A stretch of 64,000 nucleotides of DNA from Oscillospiraceae bacterium (GTDB lineage: Bacteria > Bacillota_A > Clostridia > Oscillospirales > Oscillospiraceae): contig JAFUCD010000020.1 of NCBI GenBank assembly GCA_017459865.1, positions 1 to 64,000 on the forward strand, read 5' to 3'. Of the stretch, positions 8,887 through 16,443 are shown piece after piece. The position numbers were made by a program, and so were the translations under genes. Position 1 is the first letter of the stretch, and each line of letters begins with the position of its first letter. The notes under the pieces are model-generated. The model searched no databases. It was not told the origin of the DNA and saw only the letters and a list, made by a program, of their open reading frames with translations.

Positions 8887-9165
8887 ATGAAAAAGCAATA
8901 CAGCAAGCCCTCGCTTTATGCCGAACGCTTCGCGGTCTCCGAGCACATCGCAAGCTGTCTGCTGGTCGCGACCTGGGGTTCTGACTGCCCCTATAGCGAC
9001 CACGGCCTGTCGCTCTTCAACGAAAGCTGCGGAGATGTTGCGGCGGAATACTGGAGCTTCTTGACCGATGACACGAGCCAATGGACGCATGAAAATGTTG
9101 CCCAGCTCGGGTTGGAATGCTATAACTCGTTTATGGGTGATTTCGGAAGCTTCTTTACCTCGTAA
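8887..9165 (+). CDS. Small Cys-containing peptide, possible processed precursor
   Basis: A 92-residue protein beginning MKKQYSKPSLYAERFAVSEH, followed by IASCLL and a C-terminal part with four more Cys and several Trp/Phe. The N-terminal pattern KxYxxPxLxxExFxxxExIAxC is one I associate with small proteins of gut Firmicutes of unknown function; the conserved N-terminus and variable Cys-bearing C-terminus recall a leader-core precursor. No maturation enzyme is adjacent. It starts 21 bases after the end of the vWA gene with SD-like AGAGGCGAG, so it is probably cotranscribed and could be linked to the surface protein. Confidence 0.7.
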   Translation: MKKQYSKPSLYAERFAVSEHIASCLLVATWGSDCPYSDHGLSLFNESCGDVAAEYWSFLTDDTSQWTHENVAQLGLECYNSFMGDFGSFFTS

Positions 9166-9188
9166 GGAAAACCCACCCACCCCCAACC

Positions 9189-9220
9189 AAAAAGACCATG
9201 CCGCCCGGCATGGTCTTTTT
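9189..9220. terminator. Bidirectional terminator
   Basis: A 15-bp perfect stem (9189-9203 with 9206-9220) flanked by A-run and T-run, between the convergent peptide gene and PAP2 gene. Confidence 0.9.
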
Positions 9221-9223
9221 GCC

Positions 9224-9250
9224 CTGTAGGGGCGGATACCATCCGCCCGC
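9224..9250 (+). repeat. Dispersed GTAGGGGCG-hairpin repeat
   Basis: GTAGGGGCGGATACCATCCG continues into a C-rich arm, forming the hairpin GGGCGGAT-acc-ATCCGCCC. A near-identical copy is at 35222-35245, and related units with other stems lie at 42448-42532 and 48178-48262. Confidence 0.7.
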
Positions 9251-9257
9251 TTGTCGT

Positions 9258-9755
9258 TTATGGAATGATCCCGAACCCGATCACCGCGCTCAGCACGCCG
9301 ACGAGCGCGCCGACGAGGACGTCCCGGAGAAAATGCACGCCCGACACCACGCGCGCCGCCGCCAGCAGCACGCCCAGCGCGAGGATCACGGCGCCGAGCG
9401 GCGGCGTGAGGTACAGAAGGCTCGTCCCGATCACCGCGATCGAGAACACGTGGCGGCTCGGGAAGCTCTTTCCGCGCGACTCGCGCGGGATCAGCGGCTC
9501 CATGCCGTAGACCTCGAACGGGCGCGGGCGGTCCAGCACGCGGCGCATAAGCGACAGGACCACGAATGGCACGCCGCACGTCAGCGCCAGCCGCAGCGCC
9601 ATGGGATCGCGCCGCAGCGTAAGATATGCCTCCTCGGCGCAGAAGGCCGCCGCCGTGCCGTAGGTGCATACGGCGTTCACGCCCCGCAGCGCCGTGACGC
9701 GCCCGGGTCTCGCGCGAAACCACGCGAGCGTGCGCGCAAGCTGTTGTTCAGTCAT
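9258..9755 (-). CDS. PAP2-family membrane phosphatase
   Basis: A 165-residue integral membrane protein with the three PAP2 signatures: RVLDRPRPFE (C1), FPSRHVF (C2, with R for the usual G in PSGH) and ARVVSGVHFLRD (C3, with the catalytic His). Members dephosphorylate lipid pyrophosphates or phosphatidic acid at the membrane; the substrate cannot be told from sequence. ATG 9755 is preceded by SD AAAGGAGAG. It lies downstream of the 33-residue membrane peptide and both would be served by the promoter at 9984-10012. Confidence 0.88.
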   Translation of the reverse strand: MTEQQLARTLAWFRARPGRVTALRGVNAVCTYGTAAAFCAEEAYLTLRRDPMALRLALTCGVPFVVLSLMRRVLDRPRPFEVYGMEPLIPRESRGKSFPSRHVFSIAVIGTSLLYLTPPLGAVILALGVLLAAARVVSGVHFLRDVLVGALVGVLSAVIGFGIIP

Positions 9756-9825
9756 GAATGCTCTCCTTTGGCAACAGAAACGGACTGCCGCCCGCCCGCA
9801 GCAGTCCGTCTTCTCGTTGGATGTC

Positions 9826-9927
9826 TTACTTTTTCTTCAGTACGAATTTGTACACGCAGAAGCACACGCCCGCGAGGGCGACGACTGCGGCGCAGACACA
9901 AGCGACTTTTTTCAGCAACTCTTTCAT
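9826..9927 (-). CDS. 33-residue single-pass membrane peptide
   Basis: Reads MKELLKKVACVCAAVVAL, then AGVCFCVYKFVLKKK and a TAA stop. A basic N-terminus, a roughly 20-residue hydrophobic helix containing four Cys, and a KKK tail make a small transmembrane peptide. An excellent SD (AGGAGG at about 9935-9940, 7 bases from the ATG) and a consensus promoter behind it at 9984-10012 support translation. Function unknown; small hydrophobic peptides of this shape include toxins, enzyme regulators and membrane scaffolds. Confidence 0.72.
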   Translation of the reverse strand: MKELLKKVACVCAAVVALAGVCFCVYKFVLKKK

Positions 9928-9983
9928 GATCGATGCCTCCTGTATGATATGATTTCGAATCCGGTCATGGTCACTTCACAAAT

Positions 9984-10012
9984 AGTATAGCGAAACTTTT
10001 TTGCGCTGTCAA
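9984..10012 (-). promoter_or_regulatory. Consensus promoter for the small membrane peptide and PAP2 gene
   Basis: On the minus strand: TTGACA (10007-10012), 17-bp spacer, TATACT (9984-9989). Confidence 0.8.
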
Positions 10013-10033
10013 TGCGTCAATGGGCTCGAATTG

Positions 10034-10062
10034 TTGTAAAACCGAACAGTTTTTGCTATACT
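10034..10062 (+). promoter_or_regulatory. Promoter of the glycosyltransferase gene
   Basis: TTGTAA (10034-10039), 17-bp spacer, TATACT (10057-10062), 30 bases before the start codon; divergent from the promoter at 9984-10012. Confidence 0.65.
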
Positions 10063-10092
10063 GACAACGAAATACATTTCGGAGGAGCTGTC

Positions 10093-11445
10093 ATGGATCT
10101 GAATGTCTGTCTGATGAACGATTCGTTCCCGCCGACGATCGACGGCGTGGCGAATGCCGTGCTCAATTATGCCCGGAACATCACCGCCGCCGGAGAGCGC
10201 TGCGCCGTCGCGACGCCCGCGTACCCCGACGTCACGGATGATTATGCCTTTCCCGTCGTGCGCTATCCGAGCCTGAACACCACGCAGCTCACGGGCTATC
10301 GCGCGGGCGTGCCGTTCGCGCCGGAGACGATCGTGCGGCTCGCGGACATGAAATTCGACCTTGTCCACACGCATTGCCCGATCGCCTCGACCGTGCTGGC
10401 GCGCTCGCTGCGCGACGCCTGCCCAATGCCGGTCGTGTTCACGTATCACACGAAATTCGATATCGACATCGCCAACGCCATCCGCAGCGAGCGCCTGCAG
10501 CAGGTCGCCATCGATCTGCTCGTGAAGAACATCTCCGCCTGCGACGAGGTCTGGGTCGTCAGCGACGGGGCAGGGGAGAACCTGCGCGCCCTCGGATACA
10601 CGGGGGATTACCGCGTCATGCCGAACGGCGTCGACCTCGAGCGCGGACGCGCCTCCGTGACGGATACCGCCGCGCTCAGCGCCGACTGGGATCTGCCCGC
10701 CGACGCGCCGGTGTTCCTGTTCCTCGGGCGCATGATGTGGTACAAGGGGCTGCGCATCATCCTGGACGGCCTCAAGCGCCTGCAGGACGCGGGGCACGAC
10801 TTCTGCGTGGTCTTTGTCGGCGACGGGCAGGATCGTCCGGAGGTGGAGGAATACGCGCTCTCGCTGGGGCTTGCCGACCGCTGCCGCTTCGTCGGCGCGG
10901 TGCACGACCGGGAGATCATCCGCGCCTGGTACACGCGCGCGGATCTGCTGCTGTTCCCGTCCACGTTCGACACCAATGGGCTCGTCGTGCGCGAGGCGGC
11001 GGCCTGCGGTCTGGGGAGCCTGCTCGTGCGCGGCAGCTGCGCCGCCGAGGGCATCACCGACGGACGCAACGGCATCCTCATCGAGGAAAACGCCGCGTCG
11101 CTCGCCGCCGTGCTCGCGCGCCCGGAGATAACGCGCGAGACCTTTGCCGCCATCGGGCAGCACGCGATGGACGAGATCTATCTCTCCTGGTCCGACAGCG
11201 TCGCCGCCGCCCGCGCGCGGTATCAGATCGTGCGCGAAAACTGGGACGCGGCCGGACACAAGCCGGACGAGAACGTCGTGCGCGCGTATTATGAGCTGCG
11301 CCAGGAGGTACGCGGGAATGTGAACGCTGCCCGCGATGCGATGAACGCCGTGCAGGAGCACTATCAGCACCGTCGGCACGAGGCGATGCAGCAGCTCCAC
11401 AACGCCGTCTCCCGCGCGCAGGACTACGTCGACCGGTATCTGTAA
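10093..11445 (+). CDS. GT4-family glycosyltransferase
   Basis: A 450-residue two-Rossmann-domain (GT-B) transferase. The N-terminus MDLNVCLMNDSFPPTIDGVA is the typical GT4 acceptor-side start (PPTIDGVA, like PP..GGV), and near residue 300 the donor-site region FPSTFDTNGLVVREAAACG replaces the common E-x7-E with D-x7-E. A helical, polar extension of about 70 residues ends the protein. Such enzymes make glycolipids or wall and capsule glycans at the inner face of the membrane. ATG 10093 has SD GGAGGAG. The next gene starts 10 bases later, suggesting cotranscription. Confidence 0.88.
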   Translation: MDLNVCLMNDSFPPTIDGVANAVLNYARNITAAGERCAVATPAYPDVTDDYAFPVVRYPSLNTTQLTGYRAGVPFAPETIVRLADMKFDLVHTHCPIASTVLARSLRDACPMPVVFTYHTKFDIDIANAIRSERLQQVAIDLLVKNISACDEVWVVSDGAGENLRALGYTGDYRVMPNGVDLERGRASVTDTAALSADWDLPADAPVFLFLGRMMWYKGLRIILDGLKRLQDAGHDFCVVFVGDGQDRPEVEEYALSLGLADRCRFVGAVHDREIIRAWYTRADLLLFPSTFDTNGLVVREAAACGLGSLLVRGSCAAEGITDGRNGILIEENAASLAAVLARPEITRETFAAIGQHAMDEIYLSWSDSVAAARARYQIVRENWDAAGHKPDENVVRAYYELRQEVRGNVNAARDAMNAVQEHYQHRRHEAMQQLHNAVSRAQDYVDRYL

Positions 11446-11455
11446 GGAGCGGCGC

Positions 11456-11866
11456 ATGGAGAGAACGATCATCCGCGACGTGCTGTTCCTGCGGCAGCGG
11501 GCGCAGCAGGCAACGCGCGCCGATCTGAGCGTCGGGCGCGACCTCACCGATACGCTCCGCGCCAACGCTGACCGCTGCGTCGGCATGGCGGCGAACATGA
11601 TCGGCGTGAACAAGCGCGTCATCGTCGTCGCTGTCGGCTTCGGCAGCATGGTGCTGTATAACCCCGCCATCGTGAAGAAGGACACGCCCTATGAGGCGGA
11701 GGAGGGCTGCCTGTCGCTGAGCGGCAAGCGCAGGACCACGCGATATCAGAACATCACGGTCGAATACCGCGACGCCGACTGGAAAAAGCAGACCCGCGCC
11801 TTCAGCGGACACATCGCCCAGATCATCCAGCACGAGATCGATCACACGAATGGGATCTTGATATGA
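11456..11866 (+). CDS. Peptide deformylase-like protein
   Basis: A 136-residue protein with the deformylase motifs: EEGCLSLSG (metal-ligand Cys) and QHEIDH (HExxH, two metal-ligand His and the catalytic Glu). The first motif, normally GxGxAAxQ, reads GMAANMIG, so Asn stands where the conserved Gln helps the oxyanion site. It is shorter than the roughly 150-180 residues of standard Def. It is probably an active or accessory deformylase removing formyl from nascent Met, but the substitution leaves room for a diverged role. SD AAGGAG precedes ATG 11456. Confidence 0.8.
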   Translation: MERTIIRDVLFLRQRAQQATRADLSVGRDLTDTLRANADRCVGMAANMIGVNKRVIVVAVGFGSMVLYNPAIVKKDTPYEAEEGCLSLSGKRRTTRYQNITVEYRDADWKKQTRAFSGHIAQIIQHEIDHTNGILI

Positions 11867-11902
11867 GGCAGAGCAGCCGGGAAGCAGGGATTCGCAAAAA
11901 AC

Positions 11903-11934
11903 AAATCGGAGGTCCTCCGTGAGACCTCCGATTT
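11903..11934 (+). terminator. Terminator after the deformylase-like gene
   Basis: A 12-bp perfect stem (11903-11914 with 11923-11934), ending in ATTT and preceded by an A-run. Confidence 0.7.
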
Positions 11935-12110
11935 GGAAAGGAAGAATAAGGTCGCCGGTCGATGAAGTGGGGCGGAGCCCCGCTTCATGACCTTGCGGCG
12001 TTCCACGCATCCCGGAGGGAAAGCCCGTGAAGGGGTTTTCCTCCGGAAAAGGAAGAATAAGGTCGCCGGTCGATGAAGTGGGGCAGAGCCCCGCTTCATG
12101 ACCTTGCGGC
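11935..12110 (+). repeat. Tandem pair of about 65-bp repeats, period 110 bp
   Basis: Two nearly identical blocks, 11935-11999 and 12045-12110, each run from GGAAAGGAAGAATAAGG to GACCTTGCGGC. Each contains the hairpin ATGAAGTGGGGC / GCCCCGCTTCAT. Visible differences are one extra A and one G/A change in the loop. The spacer holds a separate hairpin near 12012-12048 (GGAGGAAAACC against the CCGGAGGG side). No gene is evident; the pair sits next to the tRNA-Leu gene. Confidence 0.75.
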
Positions 12111-12125
12111 CTTATTCTGACGTGG

Positions 12126-12210
12126 TGGTGCCGGTGGCCGGACTCGAACCGGCACGCCTTGCGGCACTTGATTTTGAGTCAAGCACGTCTACCAATTCCA
12201 TCACACCGGC
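12126..12210 (-). tRNA. tRNA-Leu(CAA)
   Basis: An 85-base tRNA on the minus strand with encoded CCA. The acceptor stem GCCGGTG pairs with CACCGGC. The D arm begins TGGAATTGG, the anticodon loop CTCAAAA gives anticodon CAA (reads UUG), there is a long class II variable arm, and the T loop is GGTTCGAGTCC. It has its own promoter. Confidence 0.96.
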
Positions 12211-12229
12211 GTATCAAATTGCGAAAGCT

Positions 12230-12258
12230 ATTATACCAAACCGCGCGACGGAAGTCAA
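12230..12258 (-). promoter_or_regulatory. Promoter of tRNA-Leu, inside a terminator hairpin
   Basis: Minus strand: TTGACT (12253-12258), 17-bp spacer, TATAAT (12230-12235), ending about 20 bases before the tRNA. The -35 box lies in the loop and the spacer in one arm of the terminator at 12238-12275. Confidence 0.8.
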
Positions 12259-12275
12259 CTTCCATCGCGCGGTTT
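12238..12275 (-). terminator. Terminator of the lipase-like gene
   Basis: A 17-bp stem with one mismatch (12238-12254 with 12259-12275) and a 4-base loop, flanked by a short A-run/T-run, between the tRNA promoter and the lipase-like gene. Confidence 0.75.
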
Positions 12276-12322
12276 TTGTGGCGGTCGGGCGAACGCGGTC
12301 TGCGCGCACGCCCGTGCGGTTT

Positions 12323-15300
12323 TTACCAGCCGCCGAGTCCGCCGAACAGGTCGTTCAGACTCTGCTTCAGCAGCGCGAAGAGCGTTTTCAGGAGCGACGG
12401 CACCGCGTTCGCGTCGTCGTTCCAGCCGGGCTTTTCGGTCTCCTGCGGCTCCGGATCGGGCGCGGGCACAGCCTCCGGATCGACGCCGCCGTTCGCCGCC
12501 GCGCGGATCGCCTGCATCGTGAGCGGAGCGAACACCGCTTCGTTCAGCGCGGTCACGCCCGCGGAGCTGTCGGCGCTCGCCTGCGCCGCATTGTAGATGT
12601 CCGGCACGCCGGTGATCTTCAGATTCGTCAGCGAGAGCATCGTGTCGCCGGCGTTTTTGATGGTGAGCGTGTTGCCGTCGCCGATCATGTCCGACGTGAT
12701 CCGGTAATACATGTCCACGGCGGAGGTGACGTTGATCGTCTTACCCGGCTTCAACTCCGCGGTGCCGGTCTGGCTGCCGTTCGCGTTCGGCGCGCTCAGA
12801 CCGATCCAGAGGGTTCCGACCGCTGCCTCGGGACTGAGCTGGAACGTGATTGCGTCGTTTTTGTCGAGGTAGATCTCGTTTTTCGGGCTGTTCTTTTCGT
12901 AGGCCTCGTAGACGTCGTTATAGAGCTTGACCTCCACGGTGGAGCCGTCCTTCAGGACGCGCGTCTCGGTGAGTGCAAGCTTGGACGCGTCGCCGACGAA
13001 GAGCGCGCCGATCTGCTCCTCTGAAAGCGCACCCACGGTGACGGGCTCTCCGGTTACCTTGCCGTTGTTGATCAGCGCGTCATGCAGGTTCACGAACGCC
13101 GCGTACTGCTCGTTTGTGCCCTCGTAGAGCGTCTGGTCCTTCACGCTGTTGTAGATGCGCACGCCGTCGAATTTGAAGTGCGAGCTGCCGAGGATGTTCA
13201 GCGTGAGGGTATGCTGCCGGTTCTCCAACCCCGTGAAGCTGATCACGGGCACGTTGTAACGCGTTTCGTCAGACTGTGTGCGCATGGTGACGATCTGCTG
13301 CGGATCGTTATCCAGCTTCGCCTGGACATATCCGGCGGGCACTTCCTTGCCGTCGACCGTGATCTTGTCGTAGGTCGTGCAGTAGACGTCGATGCCCGTG
13401 CCGGTGAAGGTAAAGCTGTACTGACCTTTGCCGAGCTCCGGCTCATTGGCGTTCGCTTGCACGGCGCTGTTGTTGCCGCTGCCATTCGTGACGATGTCGG
13501 CGGTGATGTCGTCGTCATAATAGACGTTGGCGGAGGGGACGGTGTTCACCGTCTGGCGGGTGCGGATGCTGAGGCCGGTCAGCTCGGATTGCTCCTGCGT
13601 CACGCCGCCGAATGTCGTGCTGCTGCCCACGGCAGGCATGCTGATCGGGGCAAAGTCCGTGACGACAGCCGTCGGGGCCTTGTCGACGAAGAGCGTGTAG
13701 GTGGTGGCTTTGTTTTCATTGTAGGTCTGGATGTCGTCGACCAGAATGTGCAGCGTGTCGCCAGCCGCCAGCGCGCCGTAGCGGTTCAGCGCATTGTTCG
13801 TCGCCGTCACATTGGTGGCGGTGGTGCTGGTCACAGTGCTGTAGCCGGTCGACGAATTCAGCGTGGTCGTTTCATACTGGCTCTTGCCGTTTGACACGTT
13901 GACGTAGGCGTTCGTGGTGCGGTAGTCCGCAACGCTTACGGCGCCGGCGCTGAACGCGCTGTCTGACGTGACGTCCGCGCGGATCTGCAGCGAGGCGGGG
14001 TAGCGGATGATGAGATTGCCGCCGTCTGTGGTGCAATAGATGCGCTCATCCTTGAGCGTCTCCGCCACCAGAGCGCCGTCCTTGACCTCCGCCACGACGG
14101 GGGCGGTGGGCTTGTACGCGTTGTCCGGATCGCCTTCGTACTCGGGGCGATATTCATACAGCGTCGCGTCGCAGCCCGCCGGGATCGTGATCGTGCGCGC
14201 GCTGCGGTTCATGTGGTTCGGGTCGAGCGACATGATCCAGCTCATGACCGTCTCCTGCTCATGCGTGCAGAGGATCGTGTTCAGATAGCGGAGGGTCGTG
14301 CCGAGGTACTGGGATTCGTACGCATCCAGCTCATAAGCATAGAGGTTGATCACGAGACCGACCATGTTTTCCATGGCAGCGTTCATCTGTCTTTGTGTGA
14401 TGCCCTGCGGGTCGTTAAACCCGTTGGTCAAGCTGTTCGCGGTATCGACCGCCACGCTTTTAGCTTCACTGATCAGGACATCCTTTTTTGTTTTACCCCA
14501 CCAGCTTGTAAGTCTGTATACGTAATTTGAAATACCAGTATAGCTCCCGGTCGGGTCATTGTAGAAGTTCAAGAACGCAAGTCCGAAGCCCGCGTTGGAA
14601 ACCTTAAACTGAGCCGTGATGGCGTCCGTGAGTTTGTCAACCATGTTCATGAACGCGGGACCGGAGAAGTCCAGGAAGTATCCCATCAAAGTGCGGAAAT
14701 TGGACTGGTATTGGCTGATAAAGGTCGCGCGGTTCTGCAAGGCGGTGCGCGTGTTGCCGACGCCGCCGATCCAGGCGTTGGACGTCAGGAACACGTCGAT
14801 CAGGTTGTCGATGAACTGATCGATGTACCACCCGCCGTCGGTTCTGCCCAAAAGCTTATTGGAATTGTCCAGATTTCCACTTGCTACGACCGTACCAAAA
14901 TTCGACATCAGCGTATCGGTCCCGGAAATCGCATCCTGAATGAGCTGCCTGCCGCTCATTTTATAGATCGTCATTTTGGAATTGTACGGATACTTGCTCG
15001 GGCTGACGTAGCCGTCGTCCGTGCCGTTGGAATTCGGGTCGTCTACCAGAGGATCAGTTTCAGATCCATTCCCGACGGCGATGGTTTTAAGAACATTGTA
15101 CATCTGCGTGTACAGCGTCGTGTTCTGTGAGGTCGATGTTACGTTGCCGTGATACGGCATCTGATAATCCACGCCGAGACGCTGGTGCTCGAACGCGTCC
15201 GGCGAGACCTTCGGCACCGCGTCCATGGGGTTGATGATGTTGTGGATGTTCTTGTAATTCAGCGCATTCTCGCGCGTAGAGGCCGCCTGCGGGCATTCCC

Positions 15301-16213
15301 AGGTATAGCCGAAGACGTCCCTCTGCTGCGTTTTGTACGTGCTGCCGTTGTCGGTCAGATAGCCCGCGACGAGATTCGCCACCGCGGCGGCGCGGGAGAA
15401 GCCCGTGACCCAGTACTTCACGTTGCCCGTGATGCTGTGTGCGGAGAGATACTCCTGAATGCCCTGACATACGAGCTGCGCGCTGTGGTCGAAGCCATAG
15501 TGCCGCCCGTTGGAAGGCAGCGCGCTCGTCGCCGGATCGCCGATCGTGATGTTCGACGCCCACTCCGCGCCGTAGCCCGCGCCGCGGCAGCCGACGGCGA
15601 TGAGCGTGTAGGTCTCGTTCTTCTGCGTGTCCGCGTTCCAGACCGTGATCTCCTTGGAGCCGATCGTGTAGCCGATGGAGTCGTTCGTCGGGCGCTCGGT
15701 CAGACCGTGCGGCTCAATGTTCGCAAAGCCGCAGTCCGTGAGGAAATTCACCGCATTGACGGCTTTGCCGTAAACTGGGTCGGCTTTTCCCTTAGATCCA
15801 TCATAATCCGTATTGTTCCACGTCTGGCTGTTCTTGCTGATAACGTCGCCCTCCGCCGAGGTATAGCTCGCCACGGCGAAATCAAAGGAGCAGGCGGCAA
15901 GGGAGGGATCCTCCAGATCCGACCAGAGCATGGTCTTCGAGGACGCGGCGTCGTTGATCGCGGACGGGGAGAAATAGTCGTCCGTGTAATAGAACGTGGT
16001 GCTGTAGTCGGTGCCGTCCTCGCCGGTGGCGTTGTCGCCGAGGAAGTTGAACGACTGGAAATTGACCGTGCCGACGATGGTCTTGTTCAGCGCAGGGGTC
16101 TCCGGCTCGTCGGGCTCGACCACAGACGCTTTGACCGCGTAGGCGGGGATCAGCGTGAAGATCTGCAGCCAGACCAACAATCCGGCAAGCGTGCGTTTCA
16201 TCGTTTTGCTCAT
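12323..16213 (-). CDS. Secreted lipase-like protein with C-terminal module shared with the vWA protein
   Basis: A 1296-residue protein with signal peptide (MKRTLAGLLVWLQIFTLI, cleavage near YAV/KA). Residues of about 180-300 form an alpha/beta-hydrolase core with the nucleophile elbow YWVTGFSRAAAVANL, a class 3 lipase-like GxSxA motif; the esterase activity is inferred. Beta-rich regions follow, and from about residue 870 on it matches the C-terminal third of the vWA protein at 2752-8865, ending in PGWNDDA and GLGGW. ATG 16213 is chosen for SD AAGGAG at 16224-16229; in-frame codons upstream belong to the leader. Some stretches (14450-14620, 14850-14960) are lower in GC. Likely surface-attached or released. 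Confidence 0.85.
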   Translation of the reverse strand: MSKTMKRTLAGLLVWLQIFTLIPAYAVKASVVEPDEPETPALNKTIVGTVNFQSFNFLGDNATGEDGTDYSTTFYYTDDYFSPSAINDAASSKTMLWSDLEDPSLAACSFDFAVASYTSAEGDVISKNSQTWNNTDYDGSKGKADPVYGKAVNAVNFLTDCGFANIEPHGLTERPTNDSIGYTIGSKEITVWNADTQKNETYTLIAVGCRGAGYGAEWASNITIGDPATSALPSNGRHYGFDHSAQLVCQGIQEYLSAHSITGNVKYWVTGFSRAAAVANLVAGYLTDNGSTYKTQQRDVFGYTWECPQAASTRENALNYKNIHNIINPMDAVPKVSPDAFEHQRLGVDYQMPYHGNVTSTSQNTTLYTQMYNVLKTIAVGNGSETDPLVDDPNSNGTDDGYVSPSKYPYNSKMTIYKMSGRQLIQDAISGTDTLMSNFGTVVASGNLDNSNKLLGRTDGGWYIDQFIDNLIDVFLTSNAWIGGVGNTRTALQNRATFISQYQSNFRTLMGYFLDFSGPAFMNMVDKLTDAITAQFKVSNAGFGLAFLNFYNDPTGSYTGISNYVYRLTSWWGKTKKDVLISEAKSVAVDTANSLTNGFNDPQGITQRQMNAAMENMVGLVINLYAYELDAYESQYLGTTLRYLNTILCTHEQETVMSWIMSLDPNHMNRSARTITIPAGCDATLYEYRPEYEGDPDNAYKPTAPVVAEVKDGALVAETLKDERIYCTTDGGNLIIRYPASLQIRADVTSDSAFSAGAVSVADYRTTNAYVNVSNGKSQYETTTLNSSTGYSTVTSTTATNVTATNNALNRYGALAAGDTLHILVDDIQTYNENKATTYTLFVDKAPTAVVTDFAPISMPAVGSSTTFGGVTQEQSELTGLSIRTRQTVNTVPSANVYYDDDITADIVTNGSGNNSAVQANANEPELGKGQYSFTFTGTGIDVYCTTYDKITVDGKEVPAGYVQAKLDNDPQQIVTMRTQSDETRYNVPVISFTGLENRQHTLTLNILGSSHFKFDGVRIYNSVKDQTLYEGTNEQYAAFVNLHDALINNGKVTGEPVTVGALSEEQIGALFVGDASKLALTETRVLKDGSTVEVKLYNDVYEAYEKNSPKNEIYLDKNDAITFQLSPEAAVGTLWIGLSAPNANGSQTGTAELKPGKTINVTSAVDMYYRITSDMIGDGNTLTIKNAGDTMLSLTNLKITGVPDIYNAAQASADSSAGVTALNEAVFAPLTMQAIRAAANGGVDPEAVPAPDPEPQETEKPGWNDDANAVPSLLKTLFALLKQSLNDLFGGLGGW

Positions 16214-16227
16214 GGTGTTTCGCTCCT

Positions 16228-16245
16228 TTTGGACAGCTGTCCAAA
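16228..16245. promoter_or_regulatory. 18-bp perfect palindrome touching the SD of the lipase-like gene
   Basis: TTTGGACAGC followed by its reverse complement GCTGTCCAAA. It lies in the 5' UTR and its end overlaps the SD AAGGAG. It could be an operator for a dimeric repressor or, in RNA, a hairpin that affects access to the SD. Confidence 0.5.
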
Positions 16246-16291
16246 CAGAAATACGCCGTTTGTAAATATTTAACAATTTACTGCGGTAAAC

Positions 16292-16319
16292 ATTATAAGT
16301 ATAGCAAAATCTTCACAAA
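16292..16319 (-). promoter_or_regulatory. Probable promoter of the lipase-like gene
   Basis: Minus strand: TTTGTG (16314-16319), 16-bp spacer, TATAAT (16292-16297). The -10 is consensus, the -35 weak. Confidence 0.5.
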
Positions 16320-16369
16320 AAATCAATCCCACAAATGAACAGACGTCCCACTTTTGTCGATCTTTTCGG

Positions 16370-16398
16370 TGGACATCGGCGGCGGCGCATGATACACT
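16370..16398 (+). promoter_or_regulatory. Probable promoter of the YitT-family gene
   Basis: TGGACA (16370-16375), 17-bp spacer, TACACT (16393-16398), 45 bases before the start codon. Confidence 0.55.
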
Positions 16399-16443
16399 AC
16401 AAAAAGCATAGGACACGGGATCTTTCGCTGGATCGGAGGCAGT

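Noticed and set aside
7408..9723. Open frame of 771 codons on the minus strand
   Set aside because: It crosses the 3' end of the vWA gene, the small peptide gene, a terminator and the PAP2 gene, and resembles no protein.
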